From assembly GCA_003647375.1 (NCBI GenBank), contig QMMS01000165.1, forward strand, positions 1-9,930: a DNA stretch of 9,930 bases, read 5' to 3'. This DNA is from Deltaproteobacteria bacterium (lineage in GTDB: Bacteria; Desulfobacterota; Desulfobacteria; Desulfobacterales; B30-G6). Positions 1-6,011 of this stretch are shown piece after piece. The translations under genes and the position numbers were made by a program. The notes under the pieces are model-generated. The model searched no databases, had not been told where the DNA came from, and worked only from the letters and a program-made list of their open reading frames with translations. The first letter of the stretch is position 1, and every line of letters starts with the position of its first letter.

Positions 1-481
1 ATTCTTTTTCGTTGCGGACGATGTGTTCATAATAATTACGCTGCCATAATTTACCAGGAAACGGTGTCCACCCGTGTTGCTTTACACCCTTTATATATTC
101 GTGCGTGGAGATCGATTTGAATGCGCTGATGATATCCCCTAATCCCGCTGTAGGGGCAGGCCTTGTGTCTGCCCGTTTTGGCGAATCGCATACGGTTTTT
201 AGGGTACCCACAAGGGGCACCCCTACAATGGCAATGACGACATGAATATGATTTGGCATGATGACATTTTCGATTAATTCGATATTCGGAAACCGTTGTG
301 GCAATTCATTCCAAATATTCGTTATCATTGACCCTGCGTTATTCAACACCATTTCTTGGTTTACGATTTCACCGAACAAACACTTTCGGTCCTTTGTACA
401 AATGCTGAAAAAATATGCACCAGCCCGAGAATAATCATATCCTGGCAAACGAATCGATTTTCTTTTTTGCCTAACATCCAT
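1..481 (-). CDS. REP-associated tyrosine transposase (RAYT, Y1/IS200-like), 3' end cut by window edge
   Basis: Reading leftwards from the ATG at 481 gives 160 uninterrupted codons that run off the left edge, so the C-terminus is missing. The protein begins MDVRQKRKSIRLPGYDY, continues with AGAYFFSICTKDRKCLFG, and carries the HUH metal motif in MPNHIHVVI (H78 and H80). Near residue 150 is LWQRNYYEHIVRNE, which holds the catalytic tyrosine of the Y1 family. These are the hallmarks of RAYT single-strand transposases, which nick DNA through a 5'-phosphotyrosine and are linked to palindromic REP sequences. The stretch between the HUH motif and the tyrosine (residues about 86-112) is encoded by two REP-like palindromes. 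No strong Shine-Dalgarno sequence is visible before the ATG. There is no frameshift in the visible part, so the gene may be intact. Confidence 0.9.
   Translation of the reverse strand, partial: MDVRQKRKSIRLPGYDYSRAGAYFFSICTKDRKCLFGEIVNQEMVLNNAGSMITNIWNELPQRFPNIELIENVIMPNHIHVVIAIVGVPLVGTLKTVCDSPKRADTRPAPTAGLGDIISAFKSISTHEYIKGVKQHGWTPFPGKLWQRNYYEHIVRNEKE
150..226. repeat. Two REP-like palindromes inside the RAYT coding region
   Basis: The first unit (150-174) starts GTAGGGGCAGG and contains the stem GGGCAG/CTGCCC (154-159 with 169-174). The second (202-226) ends CACCCCTAC and can pair GGGTACCC with GGGCACCC across a five-base loop, with one A-C mismatch. Read on the minus strand the second unit begins GTAGGGGTGCCCCTTGTGGG, so the two units are imperfect inverted copies of each other. 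They are translated in frame as part of the transposase (VGVPLVGT and RADTRPAPT). Confidence 0.7.
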
Positions 482-897
482 ATTTTTACTGAATCGTTGA
501 TTACGCTAATAGATCTTCAATCCGGAAATACTGATATATTGAGAGATAATAAAATCTCCCACCTATATCATTCCCGTCATCTCAAAAAGCATCGAATCCA
601 TACTTATCTCCTCTGGATTCTTGAGATACACTGTCCTTTTTGATTTCTTCACCAGAGAAAGTGAATATTCGCAGTTGATATGGAGATACATCGTGCGTTT
701 TTGAATTTATGGTATTATTACCGATACCATCTAGTCATGACCAGCGTACCATGGGAGTCCCTACCAATGCAAGATTTGGTCGATGGTGATTATAATCGCA
801 CATCGGTAAAATTTTCGGTGCCTGATGGGCTATTGATAAAACACTAATTAGATAACTGCAGGATAGTTGGAGATCACAGGTTTTGAGAGGAATCATT
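482..897. other. Intergenic stretch without a firm gene; one weak 55-codon ORF
   Basis: No recognisable gene lies between the RAYT start and the fae stop. A plus-strand frame at 680-847 would encode 55 residues beginning MEIHRAFLNLWYYYRYHLVM and ending VPDGLLIKH. It has no Shine-Dalgarno sequence and I do not recognise it. Small hairpins are present: GAGAT/ATCTC at 543-558, and GGTAT/ATACC around 709-729. Neither has the poly-T tail of an intrinsic terminator. The stretch is AT-rich and may contain the promoter of the transposase gene. Confidence 0.5.
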
Positions 898-1398
898 TTA
901 TTCAAGTTTCGGCGTGTAAAAAGGATTACCGGGATCATCATTGGCTGCTTTTATTTCCTCTTTCGACGGTAAGTGATTCATCGCACGGGTGATTGCCAGA
1001 CGCATTGCCTCGTGATTATGACTATAAATCAGGTCGGCATCGTCTGCTTCCCAATTCACCCATACACCAGCGATGATTGCCCAGTTATCTTCGGCCTCTC
1101 TGGGAAGTACGCTTTCTTGGGTACACTCATATACGGCTTTTGCAATACCTGCCTGTGCAGGACCCCATGTCATATTGGAGTGTGTGTCTCCTCTAAGATC
1201 AGCCTTTGCGGAAAATAATGTTGCGGGTTTTACGGGAACATTAGGTTTATGGATGACCATAAACGGAATATATCCCATTCGTGGTGCTGCAACGCTGGAT
1301 GCTATTGCAGTACCTACGGGCCCATCTTTTGGTCCGATAAACACATTGATATGAGCAGCATTTGGTCCGCTGCCTACGAAGGCTTCACCTATATACAT
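898..1398 (-). CDS. fae: Formaldehyde-activating enzyme (Fae) homologue
   Basis: The 166-residue product matches Fae (5,6,7,8-tetrahydromethanopterin hydro-lyase) from end to end. Fae condenses formaldehyde with tetrahydromethanopterin to methylene-H4MPT in the cytoplasm. Visible signatures are the N-terminus MYIGEAFVGSGPNAAHINVF, where His16 corresponds to the essential histidine of characterised Fae; the following GPKDGPVG; a central MTWGPAQAGIAKAV block; and the C-terminal VWVNWEADDADLI followed by NHEAMRLAITRAMN. Length is normal for a stand-alone Fae, without the Hps fusion seen in archaea. No clear Shine-Dalgarno precedes the ATG, which is supported by the fit of the family N-terminus. 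No other H4MPT-pathway gene lies in the window, so the role could be formaldehyde detoxification, C1 metabolism, or that of a divergent Fae paralogue. Family call is secure; substrate is inferred. Confidence 0.93.
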   Translation of the reverse strand: MYIGEAFVGSGPNAAHINVFIGPKDGPVGTAIASSVAAPRMGYIPFMVIHKPNVPVKPATLFSAKADLRGDTHSNMTWGPAQAGIAKAVYECTQESVLPREAEDNWAIIAGVWVNWEADDADLIYSHNHEAMRLAITRAMNHLPSKEEIKAANDDPGNPFYTPKLE

Positions 1399-1466
1399 AA
1401 TTTATTTCGTGTTTAATGGTTCGGGTTGTAGGAAATGGTTATCACATGTCCGTAGGATTTGACGAA

Positions 1467-1670
1467 TTACCGACTTTTACTATTTGGTAGTAACAACGGT
1501 ACAAGAAAGACAATACACGCAACTAAGAAGAAGACACTACCGATGAAGGTCAAGGTATCATGGCTTCTCAAACTTGATAAAATAAAAAAAATGGCGCTAA
1601 AAATGAAAAGTACCCAACCGAATAGCTGAAATTTAATTTCCCGTCCGAATGGCTTTTCATGTTTTTTCAT
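1467..1670 (-). CDS. Small two-helix membrane protein, function unknown
   Basis: A 67-residue protein with a basic N-terminus (MKKHEKPFGREIK), a first hydrophobic helix at about residues 15-34 (FGWVLFIFSAIFFILSSL), a short polar loop RSHDTL, a second helix at about 41-62 (IGSVFFLVACIVFLVPLLL) and a basic tail (NSKSR). Positive charges at both ends suggest both termini face the cytoplasm. AGGTG at 1675-1679 precedes the ATG by four bases, a close but usable Shine-Dalgarno sequence. It lies 68 bases upstream of fae on the same strand, so the two could share a transcript. I do not recognise the family; the clean hydrophobic pattern and ribosome site argue that it is a real gene. Confidence 0.65.
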   Translation of the reverse strand: MKKHEKPFGREIKFQLFGWVLFIFSAIFFILSSLRSHDTLTFIGSVFFLVACIVFLVPLLLPNSKSR

Positions 1671-1740
1671 TGCACACCTGATGGCGTTACAAGTTTAAAC
1701 CACATGTTGATACATTGACATTCAATCTATATGAACAAGT

Positions 1741-1869
1741 CTATTGGTTCATAGTTGAAATGAAGCAGCCGCCACCGCCACCATCATTGTCGCTAATAGT
1801 GGCAATAAAAGTACCACTGTCATCAGTTACAGAATACCACCAGCCTGACATATTCGATCCCAACCTCAT
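1741..1869 (-). CDS. 42-residue peptide with GGGGGCFI (CFI-type) tail
   Basis: The frame starts at the ATG 1869-1867, which overlaps the stop of the upstream hydrophobic frame as ATGA, a usual sign of translational coupling. The product begins MRLGSNMSGWWYSVTDDSG and ends DNDGGGGGCFISTMNQ. The five glycines followed by Cys-Phe-Ile resemble the CFI box (typically CFIATAAYG after a glycine run) found near the C-terminus of surface proteins in Desulfobacterota. Here it ends six residues after the cysteine and has no hydrophobic helix or arginine tail. A second in-frame ATG lies at 1851. It could be a real small peptide or the leftover end of a larger surface protein; I cannot decide from sequence alone. 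Confidence 0.4.
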   Translation of the reverse strand: MRLGSNMSGWWYSVTDDSGTFIATISDNDGGGGGCFISTMNQ

Positions 1870-2066
1870 TTCTTAGCCCTAAACAGAATAAAATTGCGAA
1901 ACAACCCACCCACTATCAGAACAACAGAAATCGCAAGAAGCGACTGAAGATAAGCCAACAGTGACAACGTTACTTGTTCAACCGAAAGGCCGTTATTGAT
2001 GTAGGTGTAAACGTAATTGATCGCCAATGGGATAAAATCCAGAAGACATCCACATGATTTTCTAAT
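1866..2066 (-). pseudogene. Hydrophobic reading frame without a normal start, coupled to the CFI peptide
   Basis: After an in-frame TAA at 2069-2067 this frame stays open for 66 codons and ends in TGA at 1868-1866. It reads CGCLLDFIPLAINYVYTYIN, then an amphipathic link, then a membrane segment LSLLAYLQSLLAISVVLIVGGL and the basic end FRNFILFRAKK. The composition is clearly protein-like, yet there is no ATG or GTG in frame. Only a TTG at 2027 or a CTG is available, and neither has a Shine-Dalgarno sequence. An ATG at about 2046 lies in another frame that stops after 20 codons, so a frameshift or a 5' deletion is plausible. It sits about 60 bases after the LuxR-type regulator on the same strand. 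Family not recognised. Confidence 0.35.
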
Positions 2067-2128
2067 TTATATTGGCAAGATAATCAAGGCCATTTTAATG
2101 CCTATATACTGCCTATCTAATATGGGGA

Positions 2129-3544
2129 TCATGTGAAAGAATTTAGGTGAGTTTGTAAATTAATTTTTTTATTTTTTATATCAAGCTTATTTCTTATATT
2201 CTCTCTATGACGTTCAACTGTTTTATGTGAAAGATTCCGTATAGTTGCTACTTCTTTTGTCCCTTTGCCCCGTCTTATAAGATCAGCCACTTTGATTTCG
2301 GTAGGCGTTAACCCGAAAGATTCAGAGGACAGTTTAAGGGAAAACGGTGAAACAATTTCATGCAGACTTGATTCTATAACATCAATTAAGGTTATTTGCG
2401 TTTCGTTGAGGTTACTTTTTTTCAATTTTTCGACATATGGGATAGACAGCTTTTTTACATTGGACAACACTTGCTCTTGCAAAAGTATTTTATCTTCCTC
2501 TCTTTTTTTCAGCAGAACGTTCAAGGCGATATTTATCTCTTCAAGCTTGTTTGTCTTTGATTCTAATTCTTCCTCTTTTGCAATCAAAGCCTCTTCAACA
2601 AGCTTACGTTCTGTAATATCGATTATGATGCCATTGACATATTGTATTTCGCCATATTGCGAAGTAATGCCTTTCGAGATAGCATGAATCCAGCGATGCT
2701 CTTTTTTAATAGGATGCTTAATCTTCATAATTTCATTAAATTCAAGAGTTTCAAACGCTCGCAAATTAGCTGTTACGATTCTCTCCCTGTCATCAGCATG
2801 GATATTTTCAAACCACGTATCGAATTTATTTGGATTATCAACCCCCATAATATTTGTTATGGAAGGGCTTACAAAGATAACCTTAAGCCCGTGGGAACCT
2901 GAATCACTGATGCTCAATCTATAAACAGCGTAATGCTCAGCGTTTAACATCAGCGAGCTCAGGTGCTCTTCGCTCTCCTGAAGTGCTTTTTTTGCTTGCA
3001 GGCGGGCAATGACACTTCCGGCTTGAGCAGCGATTGTTTCAACAGCGATGCGAGAGGAAGGGGAAATCTCATCAAAAACGTGAGACGCAATATTGATACA
3101 TCCGGAGACGTTCGACTTGTCAAACAATGGCAAAGATGCAAAGGCTTGCAACCCTTCGCGTTGTTCCATGAGAGATAGGGGCACACTCAGCTTATGTTTT
3201 AATGTATAAAGTGGCTTACCTTTCTGAATAAGCAATACATTTTTTGCATCTTTGTCATATGTTGAGACATTCTTGAGGAAATCTTCCGAAAGTCCTTTGT
3301 GAACGACCATATTCAGGTTTTCAGAGGCATCATCAAAAAGGTAGATGCCGCCACAATCCATACCGGAAATCTGCAGACTTGCTTCGAGGCATAAGTTTAA
3401 TCCGTCTATGAGATTGTCGGTCGCAGCCAATGAAACAGATAAAACTCTCTGGATATCCATTTGATGCATTTCCATCGAAGCCTTTTTATCTTTTTGTTTC
3501 GATGGTCTTTCAGTCCCGAGCTGTCTTTTATCTTGATTGACCAT
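2129..3544 (-). CDS. GAF-PAS-LuxR transcriptional regulator
   Basis: A 471-residue soluble protein. Residues about 35-185 form a GAF domain (GGIYLFDDASENLNMVVHKG, later LPLFDKSNVSGCINIAS). Residues about 192-315 form a PAS domain ending in the usual IDITERK. Residues about 315-365 are a charged coiled coil (AKEEELESKTNKLEEI). About 410-468 is a LuxR/FixJ helix-turn-helix with LTPTEIKVADLIRRGKGTKE and SHKTVERHRENIRNKLDIKN. There is no histidine-kinase or receiver domain and no membrane segment, so it probably senses a cytoplasmic small molecule or redox state through GAF/PAS and binds DNA directly. This architecture is frequent in Desulfobacterota. AAAGGA lies a few bases before the ATG. A candidate promoter is at about 3631-3660. 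Target genes are unknown; the small genes to its left are candidates only by position. Confidence 0.9.
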   Translation of the reverse strand: MVNQDKRQLGTERPSKQKDKKASMEMHQMDIQRVLSVSLAATDNLIDGLNLCLEASLQISGMDCGGIYLFDDASENLNMVVHKGLSEDFLKNVSTYDKDAKNVLLIQKGKPLYTLKHKLSVPLSLMEQREGLQAFASLPLFDKSNVSGCINIASHVFDEISPSSRIAVETIAAQAGSVIARLQAKKALQESEEHLSSLMLNAEHYAVYRLSISDSGSHGLKVIFVSPSITNIMGVDNPNKFDTWFENIHADDRERIVTANLRAFETLEFNEIMKIKHPIKKEHRWIHAISKGITSQYGEIQYVNGIIIDITERKLVEEALIAKEEELESKTNKLEEINIALNVLLKKREEDKILLQEQVLSNVKKLSIPYVEKLKKSNLNETQITLIDVIESSLHEIVSPFSLKLSSESFGLTPTEIKVADLIRRGKGTKEVATIRNLSHKTVERHRENIRNKLDIKNKKINLQTHLNSFT

Positions 3545-3630
3545 ACTTTCCTTTAATTCAAATTTTATGGAAATACCGATGCCGTTTATAGGACAAAACC
3601 CATCTGATTTTCTGTTCAGTAATAGGGGAT

Positions 3631-3660
3631 ATTATAGGGGACCCTGATGGCTGTTTACAA
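3631..3660 (-). promoter_or_regulatory. Candidate sigma-70 promoter for the LuxR-type gene
   Basis: On the minus strand a perfect TATAAT (3636-3631) is preceded by TTGTAA (3660-3655) with an 18-base spacer, about 90 bases upstream of the regulator's ATG. The -35 hexamer falls inside the stray receiver-domain fragment at 3641-3688, so this promoter would have been assembled by a rearrangement. It was predicted by eye only. Confidence 0.35.
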
Positions 3661-3688
3661 ACTGAATCTGGAAATCACCCGGATCATC
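3641..3688 (+). repeat. 48-bp stray copy of receiver-domain coding sequence
   Basis: These 48 bases match 4786-4833, inside the response-regulator/cyclase gene, at 46 of 48 positions. In the same frame they would read TLMAVYKLNLEITRII against TLMAVYKLNPEITRII. Similarity stops abruptly on both sides. On the left it is preceded by ATAGGGG. It is a gene fragment without function of its own, lying between two leftward genes but reading rightwards. Confidence 0.85.
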
Positions 3689-3760
3689 TTTGTAGTAATT
3701 CTCTTATCGCAGGTGAACAGCCTTTCAAGCACATGCGAAGGATCGAGAATCCATATACCA

Positions 3761-4219
3761 CTAAAACCCAGATTGTTTCCCGGTCATACTTTCTATATCG
3801 ACTTTAATTACTGCTGTTGCCTTTAACATGTTTTCTGGAAACTCAAATTGCTTATCAGAATACTGAGTCTTGATGATGTCAAGTGCCTGACGTTTTTCAT
3901 CCAGGCTTTCAAGAAGGGTGGCTTGGCCTGTTCCAATAACACTCTGATATTTCAGGCTAAAGTCACATGCATTTTCCGATGAGATCGTCTCGATGAATGT
4001 ATCAAATTCAAAACACACGTTTGGGTTCTCTTTAATAAGGTCAATTTTGAGACCTTTTAACGCACCATGAAAATAAAGAGCATTCTCATGGAAACCAAAA
4101 GAGAGTGGCACGATGTAGGGTCTATCTCCATTAATCATACCGAGCCTGCATACATCAGATTTTTTTATAACTGCATTGATACCGGATTCATCTGTAATTT
4201 CTTTGTCTTTTCTTCTCAT
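3761..4219 (-). CDS. NimA-like pyridoxamine 5'-phosphate oxidase-fold protein
   Basis: From the ATG at 4219 the product has 152 residues. It matches the PNPOx-like split-barrel flavoproteins related to nitroimidazole-resistance protein NimA: MRRKDKEITD at the start, VCRLGMINGDRPYIVPLSFG, LYFHGALKGLKIDLIKENP (with the conserved His), NVCFEFDT, YQSVIGTGQATLLES and the terminal ESMTGKQSGF. Members bind FMN or haem and are thought to reduce small aromatic or nitro compounds. The physiological substrate here cannot be read from sequence. A GTG at 4231 is also in frame, but AAGGTG at 4229-4234 sits nine bases before the ATG and includes that GTG, so the ATG is preferred. It stands alone between rearranged DNA on both sides. 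Confidence 0.85.
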   Translation of the reverse strand: MRRKDKEITDESGINAVIKKSDVCRLGMINGDRPYIVPLSFGFHENALYFHGALKGLKIDLIKENPNVCFEFDTFIETISSENACDFSLKYQSVIGTGQATLLESLDEKRQALDIIKTQYSDKQFEFPENMLKATAVIKVDIESMTGKQSGF

Positions 4220-4231
4220 GTATAATTGCAC

Positions 4232-4444
4232 CTTAATATAGATTGTTTATAAGAAAACTAAATATTTACCTCGACATGCTCTCGGCTTTTCTGTGGTAAT
4301 TCAGTCTCCACAAATTTCTTCCGGGCACCCATAATCAGTGCAGATGTATATAAAGAGAGTTTATCGATTTTGCAATGAGATTTGTTCAATTGTTTGATAT
4401 TTGTCCAATAGGGGACATTACAAAGAATACAAACCGGGGTATAG
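4232..4444. other. Intergenic region with short unassigned minus-strand frame
   Basis: This AT-rich gap should hold the promoter of the NimA-like gene. A minus-strand frame stays open from about 4451 to a TAG at 4260-4258 (about 63 codons). It contains LYTSALIMGARKKFVETELP and has an internal ATG at 4332 that would give 24 residues. There is no Shine-Dalgarno sequence and I do not recognise the product. It may be the decayed end of a gene that was cut where the inverted repeat at 4407-4457 begins. Confidence 0.3.
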
Positions 4445-4457
4445 AATGTCTCCTATT
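4407..4457. repeat. Inverted repeat AATAGGGGACATT / AATGTCTCCTATT
   Basis: The arms 4407-4419 and 4445-4457 are complementary at 12 of 13 positions with 25 bases between. A related half-site, AATAGGGGATATTA, occurs at about 3622-3635, next to the stray receiver fragment. Such AATAGGGGAC ends recall short palindromes associated with Y1/RAYT transposases, but that link is inference. The right arm sits exactly at the point where a truncated gene (4445-4597) becomes an open frame. Confidence 0.6.
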
Positions 4458-4597
4458 ACGATCAGCTAAAAACTACCCAACTTGATACCGTAGTGAATGC
4501 ATATGTTTCCCGTATTGATATCAATTGTATTTCTGGCATGCTGGAGGTCATCCACGATATCATCCAGAAATCTTTGGAGACGGGAGATCTGTCATGA
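4445..4597 (+). pseudogene. 3' end of a lost gene, overlapping the cyclase gene by ATGA
   Basis: A plus-strand frame, open since a TAG at 4442-4444, reads YYDQLKTTQLDTVVNAYVSR and ends MLEVIHDIIQKSLETGDLS. Its TGA (4595-4597) overlaps the ATG of the response regulator as ATGA. The sequence looks like real helical protein, and the overlap is typical of operon partners. It has no start of its own and begins at the arm of an inverted repeat, so I read it as the C-terminal remnant of a former upstream gene, perhaps the partner sensor. I do not recognise the family. Confidence 0.45.
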
Positions 4598-5589
4598 CCG
4601 GACTACTGTTTATCGATGACGAAGAGGGGATCCGTCGATCAATTGTCAGAGCCCTGGACAAGGAGTTCTATAAGGTGTTCACTGCCGTTGACGGAAATAC
4701 CGGCATCGACATGCTGAAAAAGAATGTATCCCACATCGGCACGGTCATATCGGATTTTCGAATGCCGGGAATCGATGGGCTTCAGACCCTGATGGCTGTT
4801 TACAAACTGAATCCGGAAATTACCCGGATCATCCTGACGGGGTATGCATCGGTGGAGACAGCCATCGAGGCAACCAATCAGGGCATCGACGGATTCTTGA
4901 CCAAGCCTTTCGACAACATGGAACTCAGGGCAAAAATCCACGACATATCGGTCCGAAAGTATCTCCGGCAGTTTGTTCCCGAGTCGGTATTTCAGGAGAT
5001 GAATAATTCGGCCGGCATATTGAAGCCGAGATATCACGAAGTCTCAATACTCTTTTCAGATATCCGCGGTTTCACGAGGATGTCTCGGGATATTCCGCCG
5101 GAGATGCTGGCCCATTACCTGAATGATTATTTTTTCACTCCCATGGGTGAGATTGCCCACACCTTTCATGGGACTGTGGACAAACACATCGGGGATTCCA
5201 TGATGGTCGTTTACGGCGCCACGGTTTCCCGGAAAGATGACCCCGTCAGAGCTGTCAAGTCTGCAGTGGCCATGCAGGCCAAGGCGAGGGAAATCAATGC
5301 GGGACTCGTCAGGAAAAATGGATTTCGACTCAGGTTGGGAATCGGCATTTCAACAGGAAAAGTTTTTTCTGGTGTCTTGGGATCTGTACGAAAAAAGGAG
5401 TTTACTTCGATTGGTATGGCGGTAAACATCGCTGCACGGCTGCAGGGGTTGGCACGTGAAGGTGATGTCTTGATTACGGAAGACACGCTGGTTCGCCTGC
5501 CTCACACGATCATTTCCCGACCACTTGAGCCCATGCCGGTCAAAGGTGTGGATAAGCCCATTAGAATTTACAGTGTTCAATCACAGTGA
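4594..5589 (+). CDS. Response regulator with class III adenylate/guanylate cyclase output domain
   Basis: The product has 331 residues from the ATG at 4594, chosen because GGGAG lies seven bases upstream and the receiver domain begins at once (MTGLLFIDDEEGIRRS). A longer TTG-started frame from 4525 only adds non-homologous residues. Residues 1-120 are a CheY-like receiver with acidic D8/D9, phospho-acceptor D54 (VISDFRMPG), T82 and K104 (LTKPF). Residues about 145-331 are a class III cyclase: metal-binding D156 (LFSDIRGFT) and D201 (DKHIGDSMM), base-selecting K197 and T271, and transition-state N278 and R282 (AVNIAARL). The Lys/Thr pair predicts cAMP from ATP. The usual Asp after IG is Met275 here, not a known catalytic residue. 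Phosphorylation by a sensor kinase not in the window would control cAMP synthesis in the cytoplasm. Confidence 0.93.
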   Translation: MTGLLFIDDEEGIRRSIVRALDKEFYKVFTAVDGNTGIDMLKKNVSHIGTVISDFRMPGIDGLQTLMAVYKLNPEITRIILTGYASVETAIEATNQGIDGFLTKPFDNMELRAKIHDISVRKYLRQFVPESVFQEMNNSAGILKPRYHEVSILFSDIRGFTRMSRDIPPEMLAHYLNDYFFTPMGEIAHTFHGTVDKHIGDSMMVVYGATVSRKDDPVRAVKSAVAMQAKAREINAGLVRKNGFRLRLGIGISTGKVFSGVLGSVRKKEFTSIGMAVNIAARLQGLAREGDVLITEDTLVRLPHTIISRPLEPMPVKGVDKPIRIYSVQSQ

Positions 5590-5761
5590 TTGTATTCCCC
5601 CATGTCCATGAATAAAAACAGGATGCACGGTATCATGGTGACCCACCCTTTGAAGCGCTTGCGGCATGCCGGGCACATTATCGTAGCCGGCCCTGAAAGG
5701 ATGCGTCTGTGGCGTTTGTGAAGTATCCGCTACTGGCGTGTAGGGAGTAAAGGAGCAGGGT
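5590..5761. other. Spacer after the cyclase gene; weak 39-codon ORF
   Basis: A plus-strand frame at 5602-5721 would give a basic 39-residue peptide starting MSMNKNRMHGIMVTHPLKRL. There is no Shine-Dalgarno sequence before it and I do not recognise it. The stretch contains GCCGG/CCGGC complementarity (about 5668-5693), but no T-run that would make it a convincing terminator for the cyclase gene. Confidence 0.3.
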
Positions 5762-5867
5762 TCGAGGGTAGCTGACGGCTACAAGCAGACAGCAGACAGC
5801 AGCATCCCAGCATCCGGGCTTCCTGGCTTCCCAGCATAAAAGGGTTGGAGGGGCCAGGGGTCCGAGG
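5762..5867 (+). repeat. Dispersed intergenic repeat, copy 1
   Basis: The copy begins TCGAGGGTAGCTGACGGCTA, continues through GACAGCAGCATCCCAGCATC and GGCTTCCCAGCA, and ends near GGGGTCCGAGG. The reverse complement of 9701-9784 aligns with it, sharing CGAGGGTrGCTGA, AGCAGCATCCCAGC and GCTTCCCAGCA with small indels. Internally it is built from short near-tandem words (GACAGCA twice, CAGCATCC twice, GGCTTCC twice). Two copies with variable spacing in non-coding DNA point to a genome-wide repeat family. Confidence 0.75.
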
Positions 5868-5969
5868 AATCGAGGCAAGCTACTATGATCGTTTAGCAAC
5901 AATGAATGACACGAAGTAAATGACAATTAATGACGCGCAGCAAATTACAGCACATTGTTTTATTCGGCA

Positions 5970-5990
5970 CAAAGGGCAATATGCCCCTTG
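5970..5990 (-). terminator. Possible terminator hairpin downstream of queF
   Basis: CAAGGGGC and GCCCTTTG (minus strand) can pair with one mismatch around a five-base loop, 22 bases after the queF stop. The following bases contain only a short, interrupted T-rich run, so efficiency is doubtful. A more T-rich tail exists on the plus side (TTCAATTTT), where no gene needs it. Confidence 0.35.
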
Positions 5991-6011
5991 TTCAATTTTA
6001 GAATATGCAAA

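Noticed and set aside
356..643. Plus-strand ORF of 95 codons
   Set aside because: Its first part is antisense to the RAYT coding region and the rest is AT-rich leader; no ribosome site or recognisable family.
735..941. Minus-strand ORF of 68 codons overlapping the fae 3' end
   Set aside because: It overlaps the C-terminal codons of fae in another frame and its sequence is not protein-like in pattern.
4525..4593. N-terminal extension of the cyclase gene from a TTG start
   Set aside because: The added residues do not match receiver domains; the ATG at 4594 has a well-placed GGGAG and the ATGA overlap.
5602..5721. 39-codon plus-strand ORF after the cyclase gene
   Set aside because: No ribosome site, basic and low-complexity peptide, no recognisable family; kept only as a note in the spacer entry.
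5678..5926. Minus-strand ORF of 82 codons
   Set aside because: It lies in the dispersed repeat and is rich in repeated words; no ribosome site and no family.
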